This document shows, in pieces, positions 1-6,153 of a stretch of DNA of 8,537 bases (position 1 is its first letter; every line of letters begins with the position of its first letter). Position numbers and translations under genes: made by a program. The DNA lies in the NCBI GenBank assembly GCA_023433855.1, contig JAEYTV010000626.1:1-8537 (forward strand). Direction: 5' to 3'. The notes below the pieces were generated by a model. It ran no database searches. It saw only the letters and a list, made by a program, of their open reading frames with translations, and was not told the origin of the DNA. This DNA comes from Pseudomonadota bacterium. GTDB lineage: Bacteria > Pseudomonadota > Alphaproteobacteria > Rhizobiales > Rhizobiaceae.

Positions 1-392
1 GACCATCTCCGATCGCCAGAACACGTTTGCAGCCTCTCCGTGAAGCCTGCGGAGCGCTTCAGCGCAACGCCTGACATCCATTGTACGCCGGTGGGCCGGG
101 AATTGAAGAACGGTCATGCTGTCTCCGTCATAGGCAGGCGAATCGCGAGGAACTATGGGCAGACTGGCCTCTCATCCTTCACAAAGGGTGAACCGGCTCA
201 CGATTATGACTTGCCAGCGCCACGGGAGAAGCCTGATCTTCCCCGCCATCTGTCGCAGGACGACTTGGAAGGGCTGCTTGAGAATGTCGGCAAAGCGCGC
301 GCCGAAGCCGCCCTGCCGCGCGCCGAACCTGACGTCTCGAGAAGGTCCAGACCCGACTTTCGAAGCGACTACGGCGGAAGACGCGTTCCGCC
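1..392. other. Left-edge region with no supportable gene
   Basis: Two overlapping reading frames are open here but neither is convincing. On the plus strand a frame runs from the window edge to a stop at 421-423 (possible GTG start at 40) and contains an acidic stretch, HLSQDDLEGLLENVGKARAE. On the minus strand a codon-aligned frame from about 396 to 172 has the better GC pattern in its middle part (high GC at codon position 3, low at position 2). No domain, ribosome site or family is recognisable in either. The plus frame also runs into the end of the cupin gene on the other strand. It may be the tail of a gene starting outside the window, a decayed gene, or spacer DNA. Confidence 0.4.
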
Positions 393-743
393 TCAAGCCT
401 TCGGTTCCTGCCAGTGTGGGTAAGTAACATAAGCAGTGACCGCACCCTCCTCATGCGAGCGGATCTTTACGCGGTCACCCGTCTGCATGGAAATGATGTC
501 TCCGGGGCCGGCCGTCACCGTGCCTTCCTCCGTCGATACGGAAAGGCTGCCCTGGAGAATGATCATGGTGTCGTGCACGGCGATGGTCTCCTCAAGAAGC
601 TGATCTGGGGAATACCGGCCGAACCCGATCGTCACTGGCCCGCCGTGCCGCTGGTCCAGGACGTTGCCCGTGAAGATGTCGGCTTCCTGTCCTGGTGAAC
701 GTTCGAAGTCTGCATCGGACATCGTGAATTTGCGAACTGTCAT
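393..743 (-). CDS. EutQ-like small cupin protein
   Basis: A 116-residue single-domain cupin, resembling the cupin part of ethanolamine utilization protein EutQ. The visible core is a short beta-barrel: HDTMIILQGSLSVSTEEG (about residues 59-76) followed by TVTAGPGDIISMQTGDRVKI, the usual cupin run with a GD turn. The classic cupin metal ligands are mostly absent: one His is present (HDTM) but there is no HxH motif, so it may be non-catalytic or bind its ligand differently. The start is ATG at 743-741, because a strong AAGGAGGA lies 8 bases upstream; the same frame is open to 851 but that extension is basic, Cys/His-containing and not cupin-like. No other eut gene is nearby, so an ethanolamine role is not supported by context. 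Substrate unknown; it appears to be a single-gene unit. Confidence 0.85.
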   Translation of the reverse strand: MTVRKFTMSDADFERSPGQEADIFTGNVLDQRHGGPVTIGFGRYSPDQLLEETIAVHDTMIILQGSLSVSTEEGTVTAGPGDIISMQTGDRVKIRSHEEGAVTAYVTYPHWQEPKA

Positions 744-751
744 GACGTTGA

Positions 752-759
752 TCCTCCTT
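752..759 (-). promoter_or_regulatory. Ribosome binding site fixing the cupin start
   Basis: Read on the minus strand this is AAGGAGGA, an almost ideal Shine-Dalgarno sequence, 8 bases before the ATG at 743-741. It decides against the longer in-frame start near 851. Confidence 0.8.
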
Positions 760-1117
760 GGCGATGGACAGATCAACGCATGACAAGACCAACGGTTCGC
801 TGAGGTCCCGCGCTGGCGCGATATGCCATGCTGAACTCCTGCCTCGTGCAAGATGCGTGTCGGAACGCGGCCTTATCACGCGAGGGATAGGCGCTCCCCG
901 GTAGGCGCCTCGTCTGACGAGCTGCTCGAAGGGGGTCAGTGCGTGAAAACGTCTCTCTTCATGGGTCGCCGACAATACCTGGCTGTCTTTGGCCCGGCGC
1001 CACCACGGACTCCGGCCTTTAGCCACCACCAACAAGCTGTCAAATTGCGATGAATACGCGGGAGTTGAGGTCCTTACCGGGACCACGGTGGCATCAGGAT
1101 CACTTTTCTCCGCCCGA

Positions 1118-1133
1118 TTAATGAAGCGTTAAC
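1118..1133 (+). promoter_or_regulatory. Candidate CtrA binding site (TTAA-N7-TTAAC)
   Basis: The sequence TTAATGAAGCGTTAAC is a full match to the alphaproteobacterial CtrA consensus TTAA-N7-TTAA(C). It lies in the intergenic region, oriented toward the cell-wall hydrolase gene, about 90 bases before its start codon, a position compatible with promoter control. CtrA is the cell-cycle master response regulator in Caulobacter and Sinorhizobium. A convincing -35/-10 pair could not be identified next to it, so whether it activates or represses is open. Confidence 0.6.
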
Positions 1134-1216
1134 CTTGCGGCGCCACTAATTTTCCCTTGATCCGTCGGCTCCTATGAGGCACCTTTTTCAAGCCGAAATG
1201 ATTTGTGATGAAATGC

Positions 1217-1223
1217 GGGGAGG
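1217..1223 (+). promoter_or_regulatory. Closely spaced Shine-Dalgarno before the hydrolase
   Basis: GGGGAGG ends only 2 bases before ATG 1226, closer than the usual 5-9 bases. It favours 1226 as the start only weakly, because the alternatives at 1205 (GTG) and 1208 (ATG) have no recognisable ribosome site. Confidence 0.4.
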
Positions 1224-1225
1224 TC

Positions 1226-2026
1226 ATGACGGCAGTCGGCAAAACGACTCTGACGAAAACGCTCTCGCTTCTTGGAGCGGTTTTGCTGGCGGGCTGCACG
1301 TCAAGCCAGACCACGTCGGCGATTGATAAGGACGCCGTCACGACGGCAACTCCCATTGCGGCACCAAAGAAGGTCTACCGTTATACAGCCAGTGACCGCG
1401 AATGCCTGAAGCGAGCAATGTACTTCGAGTCGAAGAGATCGAGCCGGGATGGCTTGATGGCTGTCGGTAGCGTGATCATGAACCGGCTAACGTCCGGCGC
1501 CTACCCAGACTCGATCTGCGGAGTGGTCTCCCAGGAAAAGCAGTTCGCGCCGGGAGTGATGACACGCCCCGTAAACGACGCAGCCGCTCCTGAGTTGAAC
1601 GAGGCCGCCGACGCGATCCTGCGCGGCGAACGCAATCCCGACGTGCGGGACGCGATGTTCTTTCATCAGGAAGGACTGAAATTCCCCTATGACAACATGC
1701 ACTATGTCACCGTCGCGGGCGGCAATGCGTTCTACGAAAAACGCGACGAAGACGGTGAGTTGCAGACGCCGGCGCCCCAGCCGGCGGACCAATACATACT
1801 GAGCTTTGCGCCCCACCTCTCGGCCTCACCAGGCATGATGGCCGTCAATGACATGGGCGCAACGATGATTGTCGCAGAAGCCGACGACGCGGCGCTTCCC
1901 GTCGATGTGCCCCAGCCGGCGCCGCGACCTCATGTGATGAATATCTCCACCGGGACGGCGCCGGAAATCTGGTCTCTTGCGCCGCCGAATCAGGAGCGCA
2001 GCGCTGTCAGCCTGATCCGCAGGTGA
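1226..2026 (+). CDS. SleB-type cell-wall hydrolase, predicted lipoprotein
   Basis: A 266-residue secreted peptidoglycan hydrolase of the SleB / Hydrolase_2 family. The N-terminus is a lipoprotein signal: a Lys-containing n-region, a hydrophobic core and the lipobox LLAGC, with Cys24 as the expected lipidated residue, so it should be anchored in a membrane facing the periplasm. The catalytic domain covers about residues 55-175, with DRECLKRAMYFESKRSSRDG, then AVGSVIMNRL, a Cys-Gly after YPDSI, EKQFAPGV and FFHQ. The Glu of YFES (residue 68) corresponds to the presumed catalytic Glu of the family. The C-terminal 85 residues are Pro/Ala-rich and probably flexible. The start is uncertain: ATG 1226 has GGGGAGG only 2 bases upstream; GTG 1205 or ATG 1208 would add 6-7 residues but have no ribosome site. 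The CtrA-type box upstream suggests cell-cycle control. It is convergent with the monooxygenase gene. Confidence 0.85.
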   Translation: MTAVGKTTLTKTLSLLGAVLLAGCTSSQTTSAIDKDAVTTATPIAAPKKVYRYTASDRECLKRAMYFESKRSSRDGLMAVGSVIMNRLTSGAYPDSICGVVSQEKQFAPGVMTRPVNDAAAPELNEAADAILRGERNPDVRDAMFFHQEGLKFPYDNMHYVTVAGGNAFYEKRDEDGELQTPAPQPADQYILSFAPHLSASPGMMAVNDMGATMIVAEADDAALPVDVPQPAPRPHVMNISTGTAPEIWSLAPPNQERSAVSLIRR

Positions 2027-2050
2027 TTGGGGCAGAACCCGACGCAAAAC

Positions 2051-2068
2051 GGCGCCCGCAGCGGTGCC
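2051..2068 (-). terminator. Weak candidate terminator for the monooxygenase gene
   Basis: An imperfect 6-bp inverted repeat (2051-2056 with 2063-2068, six-base loop) lies between the two convergent genes. On the minus strand it is followed by GTTTTG, a short T-run, but the stem has one A-C mismatch in that direction. A second dyad at 2070-2076 / 2080-2086 (CGATCAT-GCG-ATGATCG) has no T-run. Either could contribute to ending transcription between the convergent genes. Confidence 0.3.
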
Positions 2069-2115
2069 CCGATCATGCGATGATCGCGGAGCAGAAATAC
2101 CCTCGATGAACGGGC

Positions 2116-3372
2116 TCAACCGGCCGTACTATTCGGGTCGGATTGTCGGGACAATTCCGCTTCGGGGGTTCTGACATGCTCCATGCGGAAGCCGAGCCCG
2201 ATCAGTCGACCCGCAAGATGCGAGAGCACCGGCCAGCGCGCGATGCCGCGAATGAAGGCGGGCGGCCCCTTTCTCTTCACTTCGTCGGCTTCGTCGGCCC
2301 GCCGGCGTCCCCGCATCATCAGTTGCAGCTTCTGAGTTGCTTTGGTGGGAAAGTTTCGACGCGCCTGGACAGCTGCCAGATCTTGGTCGGACAATCTTCC
2401 GGCGCTGAGGGGCTCGGCAAGGATGTTGGCAGCGGCCACGGCATCCTGGATGGCGAGGTTGACGCCCACTCCGCCGATCGGGGACATGGCATGCGCCGCA
2501 TCGCCGATGCAGATCAGCCCTGGCCGCCACCATCGCCGCAGCCGGTCGATGCGCACCGTGAGCAGGCTGGTGTCTTCGAAGCTGTGGATTTCCGACATCC
2601 GCTCGACCGGCAGCGGCGAGACGTCGGCTACCATCTGCCGAAAGGCCTCGATGCCCCTTTCCCGGATTTCTGCGAAGGTCTTTCTGCGGACGACATAGCC
2701 GCATTGCCAGTAGGTGCCCCTATCGATCAATACAAAACCCTGCCGGGGTCCGGCATGACCCATGACTTCATGCGGATCTTCCGGCTGTTTGGAGAGCTTC
2801 ATCCAGACAACTTCACTCGGCGCACCGAAACTCTCGACGACAAGTCCCGCTCTTTCGCGCACAATGGAGTTGCGGCCGTCGGCACCGACGACAAGCGTTG
2901 ACCGGATTGTCTTCTGGCCTTCCGGTGTATCGATCGTAAGGCCTGTGATCCGGTCCTGCTCCTTCAGCACATCCACCACGCTCGCCTGCATGAGAAGGCG
3001 GAAGTTCGGATATTTACCAGCCTGATCTGCCAGGAATGTGAGGAAATCCCACTGCGGCATGAAGGCGATGAAGCGATTTTTCACCGGCAGACGGGAGAAG
3101 TCAGCGATCGTTACGGTCCGCCCGCCAAGTTGCGCAGACAGTTTCGGGGCGCGGGTGTGCGGCAACTTGAGGAAGTCGTCGATGAGCCCGAGCTCCGAGA
3201 TCACCTCCAGCGTCGAGGGATGGATCGTATCGCCGCGAAAGTCGCGCAGGAAATCGCGGTGCTTTTCGACGACGGTCACGTCGACGCCAGACCGCGCCAA
3301 CAAGAAACCCAGCATGAGACCAGCGGGACCAGCGCCAGCAATCACGCAGGTGGTTTCGACATTTCCGTCCAT
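2116..3372 (-). CDS. UbiH-like FAD-dependent monooxygenase
   Basis: A 418-residue flavoprotein of the PheA/TfdB/UbiH class A hydroxylase family, which uses NAD(P)H and O2 to hydroxylate aromatic or related substrates. The N-terminal Rossmann motif is CVIAGAGPAGLMLGFLLARSG (FAD ADP part, residues 9-29), ending in an acidic VVEK. RGDTIHPSTLEVI (46-58) is typical of the family. The middle DG motif is VVGADGRNSIVR (161-172) and the C-terminal GD motif is CIGDAAHAMSPIGGVGVNLA (288-307), binding the FAD ribityl/phosphate. No membrane segment or C-terminal thioredoxin domain is seen. The start is ATG 3372, with GAGGAA 8 bases upstream; the frame is open further to 3423 without support. It stands alone, divergent from dxr across 118 bases. 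The substrate cannot be read from sequence: ubiquinone-type, aromatic or small-molecule detoxification are all possible. Confidence 0.88.
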   Translation of the reverse strand: MDGNVETTCVIAGAGPAGLMLGFLLARSGVDVTVVEKHRDFLRDFRGDTIHPSTLEVISELGLIDDFLKLPHTRAPKLSAQLGGRTVTIADFSRLPVKNRFIAFMPQWDFLTFLADQAGKYPNFRLLMQASVVDVLKEQDRITGLTIDTPEGQKTIRSTLVVGADGRNSIVRERAGLVVESFGAPSEVVWMKLSKQPEDPHEVMGHAGPRQGFVLIDRGTYWQCGYVVRRKTFAEIRERGIEAFRQMVADVSPLPVERMSEIHSFEDTSLLTVRIDRLRRWWRPGLICIGDAAHAMSPIGGVGVNLAIQDAVAAANILAEPLSAGRLSDQDLAAVQARRNFPTKATQKLQLMMRGRRRADEADEVKRKGPPAFIRGIARWPVLSHLAGRLIGLGFRMEHVRTPEAELSRQSDPNSTAG

Positions 3373-3380
3373 CTGCCTAT

Positions 3381-3386
3381 TTCCTC
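3381..3386 (-). promoter_or_regulatory. Ribosome binding site fixing the monooxygenase start
   Basis: Read on the minus strand this is GAGGAA, 8 bases before the ATG at 3372-3370. It favours this start over the upstream in-frame start near 3423. Confidence 0.6.
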
Positions 3387-3455
3387 TTTTGTCCTCGAAG
3401 GCGTCAAGCCGCATCCGCCCCACCCCTCCCCAATTAAAACCGGGTCTTGTGGCGC

Positions 3456-3469
3456 AGGAGGTTCACTTG
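3456..3469 (+). promoter_or_regulatory. Perfect AGGAGG followed by a TTG-TAG start-stop
   Basis: AGGAGG at 3456-3461 is an ideal Shine-Dalgarno but is too far (29 bases) from the dxr ATG at 3491. At normal spacing (5 bases) stands TTG at 3467, followed at once by an in-frame TAG at 3470-3472, in the same frame as dxr. It could be a minimal start-stop element in the dxr leader, a ribosome standby site, or the relic of an older start. Function is inferred only. Confidence 0.35.
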
Positions 3470-3490
3470 TAGACGAAACTCGGTTCACCC

Positions 3491-4690
3491 ATGGAAGATA
3501 CAATGGCCGACACCGGCAAACGTCGCATCAGCATCCTTGGCTCCACCGGCTCGATCGGCGTCAACACGCTCGACGTCGTGGAACAGCTCGGCGGACGCGA
3601 AGCGTTCGACGTGGTTGCCATCACAGGCCATTCCAACATCGCGCTGCTCGCTCGGCAGGCGAAAAGCTGCGGCGCAGCGCTGGCAGTCACGGCCGACGAG
3701 ACGCGGTACAATGACCTGAAGGAAATGCTTGCCGGTTCGGGCATCGAGGTGGCGGCCGGCCGCCCGGCCCTGATCGAAGCGGCAGGCCGGGACTCCGACT
3801 GGGTCATGGCGGCCATTGTCGGCACGGCGGGTCTTGCTCCCACACTTGCAGCTGCAGGACGCGGCGCCGATATAGCGCTGGCCAACAAGGAATGCCTGGT
3901 GTCGGCTGGAGACCTTTTCGTCAAGGCCGTTGCCGAAGGCGGCGGACGGTTGATACCCGTTGACAGCGAACATAGTGCCATCTTCCAGTCCCTGGACGAA
4001 ACCCAGCACCATGCGGTCGAGCGGATCATTCTGACGGCTTCGGGCGGTCCCTTCCGGACATGGACGCGCGACCAGATGGCCACCGTTACTGCGGAGGTCG
4101 CGCGGGCGCATCCCAACTGGTCCATGGGACTGAAGATTTCAATTGGCAGCGCATCGATGTTCAACAAGGCGCTCGAGATGATCGAGGCGAAACATCTCTT
4201 CAAGGTCGCGCCTCACCAGATTGAAGTGATCGTTCACCCCCAGTCCGTCATCCACTCCATGGTTGGGTACAGAGACGGCTCGATACTGGCACAACTCGGC
4301 TGCCCCGATATGCGTACGGCAATCGGGTATGCCCTGACCTACCCCGACCGCGCGACACTCGACGTCGAGAGGCTCGATTTCGCAAAGCTCGCCCGCCTCG
4401 ATTTCGAGGCCCCCGACGAAGTCCGCTTCCCCGCATTGCGGCTGGCAAGAACGGCGCTTGATCGCGGGGGCCTGCAAGGAGCTGTCATGAACGCCGCGGA
4501 GGAAATGTCCTTCGACGCCTTTTGCGCCGGCCGCATTGGCTTCCTGCAAATGGCCGACATTGCGGAACAGGTCATGGACGAGATGAAGACCTGGGAAGCA
4601 GCGACAACGATCGAAGACGTGTTCGCCGCCGACGCGGAAGCCCGCCGCCGTTCAGCTGAAATCATCGCCCGTAAAGAAATGGCCGCATAA
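3491..4690 (+). CDS. dxr: 1-deoxy-D-xylulose-5-phosphate reductoisomerase
   Basis: The enzyme converts 1-deoxy-D-xylulose 5-phosphate to 2-C-methyl-D-erythritol 4-phosphate with NADPH and a divalent metal, the first committed step of the MEP isoprenoid pathway, in the cytoplasm. Its 399 residues match the family length. The NADPH site is ILGSTGSIG (15-23). ALANKECLVSAG (129-140) and the metal-binding VDSEH (Asp158, Glu160) follow. Then come ASGGPF (183-188), HPNWSMG (207-213), and NKALE, whose Glu229 is the third metal ligand. Substrate-contact wording around residues 214-224 is KISIGSASMFN, where the common form is KISVDSATMMN. ATG 3503 (MADTGK) is an alternative start with GGAAGA just upstream; ATG 3491 has no clear ribosome site. 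It sits apart from the uppS-cdsA-rseP-bamA cluster where alphaproteobacterial dxr is often found, so it may be a second copy or a relocated one. A leaf of the neighbouring hemA terminator overlaps its end. Confidence 0.95.
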   Translation: MEDTMADTGKRRISILGSTGSIGVNTLDVVEQLGGREAFDVVAITGHSNIALLARQAKSCGAALAVTADETRYNDLKEMLAGSGIEVAAGRPALIEAAGRDSDWVMAAIVGTAGLAPTLAAAGRGADIALANKECLVSAGDLFVKAVAEGGGRLIPVDSEHSAIFQSLDETQHHAVERIILTASGGPFRTWTRDQMATVTAEVARAHPNWSMGLKISIGSASMFNKALEMIEAKHLFKVAPHQIEVIVHPQSVIHSMVGYRDGSILAQLGCPDMRTAIGYALTYPDRATLDVERLDFAKLARLDFEAPDEVRFPALRLARTALDRGGLQGAVMNAAEEMSFDAFCAGRIGFLQMADIAEQVMDEMKTWEAATTIEDVFAADAEARRRSAEIIARKEMAA

Positions 4691-4698
4691 GCGGCCAT
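4679..4698 (-). terminator. Hairpin over the dxr stop; likely hemA terminator
   Basis: A perfect 8-bp stem (ATGGCCGC with GCGGCCAT) closes a four-base loop that is exactly the dxr TAA stop plus one base. On the minus strand the stem is followed by TTCTTTAC, a short T-rich tail, and it lies 24 bases beyond the hemA stop, so it fits an intrinsic terminator for hemA. On the plus strand no T-run follows, so for dxr it would at most be an RNA 3'-end stabiliser. Confidence 0.6.
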
Positions 4699-4722
4699 CG
4701 TTAACAAGCTCGTCAGATCCGG

Positions 4723-5937
4723 TCAGGCGACGTGACGCGCCAGCGCGCAACGTGACCAGAGCTGGTGCAGCGAACCCACCAGATGTTCGATGTCGGCATC
4801 CGAGTGAAGCGGCGTGGGAGTAATGCGCAGGCGCTCAGTCTTGCGGGGTACCGTCGGATAGTTGATCGGCTGCACGTAGATATTGCAGGTATCGAGCAGA
4901 ATATCGGAGATCCACTTGCACTTGGCCGCGTCACCGACCATCACCGGCACGATGTGGCTTGGGTTGGGCATATGGGGGATGCCGCGCTGGTCAAGCTGCA
5001 TGCGCAGCTTGCGAACCCGATCCTGATGGCGCACCCGCTCGAAGGGGCTTGACTTCAGGTGACGGATCGAAGCGAGGGCGCCGGCGGCCAGAGTGGGCGG
5101 GAGCGCCGTGGTGAAGATGAAGCCTGAGGCAAAGGAGCGGATGAAATCGCACAAGGCAGCCGAAGCCGCGATGTAACCGCCCATGACGCCGAAGGCCTTG
5201 CCGAGGGTGCCTTCGATGATCGTTAGCCGATCCATCAACCCTTCGCGTTCGGCAATGCCTCCGCCGCGCGGTCCGTACATTCCGACTGCATGCACTTCAT
5301 CGAGATAGGTCATCGCGCCGTATTTGTCGGCGAGGTCGCAGATCTCTTTGATGGGGGAAATGTCGCCATCCATCGAATAGACCGATTCGAAAGCAATGAG
5401 CTTCGGCGCATTTGGATCAGCCGCAGCCAGCTTTGCTTCCAGATCGTTGAGATCGTTGTGCTTCCAGATCACGCGCTCGCATTTGCCGTGGCGGATGCCC
5501 TCGATCATCGATGCGTGATTAAGCGCATCGGAGAAGATGATCAGACCCGGAATCTTCTGCCCGAGCGTTCCCAGCGTCGCCCAGTTCGACATGTAACCTG
5601 AATTGAAGATCAGGCCGGCTTCCTTGCCATGCAAATCAGCCAATTCCTGCTCAAGAAGAACATGGTAGTGTGTGGTTCCAGAGATATTCCGGGTGCCTCC
5701 CGCACCCGCGCCACAATGGTCGATGGCTTCCTTCATAGCCTCGACCACCGCTGGATGCTGTCCCATCCCCAGATAATCGTTTGAGCACCAGACCGTGACT
5801 TCTTTTGGCCCCTCCGGGGTGTGACGCGTGGCGCGCGGAAAACTGCCGCGGTGCCGTTCGAGATCTGCGAACACCCGATAGCGGCCTTCCTTGTGAAGCC
5901 CGTCCAGTTCGCTCTTGAAAAATGCCTCGAAATCCAT
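4723..5937 (-). CDS. hemA: 5-aminolevulinate synthase
   Basis: The PLP enzyme condenses glycine with succinyl-CoA to give 5-aminolevulinate, the first step of haem (and corrinoid) synthesis by the Shemin route used by alphaproteobacteria. The 404 residues match the family. The N-terminal [20 protein letters not shown] is typical of ALAS rather than its relatives BioF and KBL. Other marks are [11 protein letters not shown] (49-59), the glycine-rich [12 protein letters not shown] (76-87), [10 protein letters not shown] (183-192), YLDEVHAVG with the PLP-contacting Asp213, and EGTLGKAFG with the Schiff-base Lys247. It ends with the conserved [20 protein letters not shown] region. The start ATG has GGAG 6 bases upstream. 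It is monocistronic: a strong terminator separates it from the cox genes and a hairpin follows it. A perfect FNR/FixK box 150 bases upstream suggests low-oxygen activation, as is known for hemA of several rhizobia. Confidence 0.97.
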   Translation of the reverse strand: MDFEAFFKSELDGLHKEGRYRVFADLERHRGSFPRATRHTPEGPKEVTVWCSNDYLGMGQHPAVVEAMKEAIDHCGAGAGGTRNISGTTHYHVLLEQELADLHGKEAGLIFNSGYMSNWATLGTLGQKIPGLIIFSDALNHASMIEGIRHGKCERVIWKHNDLNDLEAKLAAADPNAPKLIAFESVYSMDGDISPIKEICDLADKYGAMTYLDEVHAVGMYGPRGGGIAEREGLMDRLTIIEGTLGKAFGVMGGYIAASAALCDFIRSFASGFIFTTALPPTLAAGALASIRHLKSSPFERVRHQDRVRKLRMQLDQRGIPHMPNPSHIVPVMVGDAAKCKWISDILLDTCNIYVQPINYPTVPRKTERLRITPTPLHSDADIEHLVGSLHQLWSRCALARHVA

Positions 5938-6083
5938 GTCACACTCCAGAACCTGCTTTGGTTTTGGTTTTACGCGCGTCCTTCGTCAACCCCGAAAGAT
6001 CCGAATAAACCAACCTGCGGCAAAACGGCTCGCTTTTTTGAATTATTCCAAGGAGAACCTAGGCGATATCAGATTGGTGAGAA
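5938..6083 (-). promoter_or_regulatory. hemA leader and promoter region
   Basis: On the minus strand, downstream of the FNR/FixK box, the hexamer TAGGTT (6061-6056) keeps the TA---T core of a -10 element. Its spacing would place a transcription start near 6048-6049, about 42 bases from the box centre, the geometry of a class II FNR-type promoter. This predicts a leader of about 110 bases. A second possible -35 (TTGACG at 5989-5984) has no good -10 at 16-18 bases. Just before the ribosome site is an A-rich AAAACCAAAACCAAAG run (5972-5957). A short dyad GAAT-T-ATTC sits at 6040-6048. Confidence 0.45.
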
Positions 6084-6097
6084 TTGATCCACATCAA
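6084..6097 (-). promoter_or_regulatory. Perfect FNR/FixK box (anaerobox) of hemA
   Basis: TTGATCCACATCAA is an exact TTGAT-N4-ATCAA dyad, the binding site of FNR, FnrN and FixK regulators. It lies between the cox operon terminator and hemA, with its centre 153 bases from the hemA ATG. Because the gene to the right points the same way and ends before it, hemA is the only sensible target. Confidence 0.8.
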
Positions 6098-6102
6098 CGA
6101 TG

Positions 6103-6134
6103 AACGAAAGGGCCGCGTCCGCGGCTCTTTCGTT
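6103..6134 (-). terminator. Strong hairpin terminator of the cox operon
   Basis: A 14-bp stem (6103-6116 with 6121-6134, one G-T wobble) with a GTCC loop lies 19 bases beyond the coxM stop. It is GC-rich near the loop and A/T-rich at the base (GAAAG / CTTTC), which supplies the T-run inside the stem foot. It can act in either direction and separates the cox operon from the hemA promoter. Confidence 0.75.
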
Positions 6135-6153
6135 TGACCGATACTATACCCGT

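Larger units (their letters stand above)
744..1204. other. Long intergenic region with no supportable gene
   Basis: This divergent intergenic stretch carries the cupin ribosome site at its left end and a CtrA-type box at 1118-1133. Open frames on either strand here (for example 853-1053 plus) have no recognisable domain, no good ribosome site and Arg/Pro-rich shadow-like composition. Small inverted repeats are present (889-894 with 905-910; 909-913 with 917-921; 1069-1073 with 1080-1084) but none is followed by a T-run, so none is called as a terminator or structured RNA. Confidence 0.6.

Noticed and set aside
40..423. Plus-strand open frame of 127 residues with GTG start
   Set aside because: No ribosome site, no recognisable domain, GC higher at codon position 1 than 3 in the middle, and overlap with the cupin gene end. 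Kept only as part of an unexplained region.
889..921. Tandem small hairpins as a possible small RNA or terminator
   Set aside because: Stems are only 5-6 bp, loops are uneven and no T-run follows.
853..1053. Small plus-strand open frame in the long intergenic region
   Set aside because: No ribosome site, no domain, shadow-like composition.
592..1086. Minus-strand open frame overlapping the cupin start
   Set aside because: Arg-rich, no domain, and it overlaps the well-supported cupin in another frame.
2143..2901. 252-residue plus-strand open frame
   Set aside because: Antisense shadow of the FAD monooxygenase, which has full family motifs on the other strand.
3463..4203. 246-residue minus-strand open frame within dxr
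   Set aside because: Ser/Arg/Ala-rich antisense shadow of dxr, no domain.
4723..5937. Alternative reading as BioF or glycine C-acetyltransferase (KBL)
   Set aside because: The N-terminal extension, the rhizobial-type sequence and the conserved C-terminal region fit 5-aminolevulinate synthase better.
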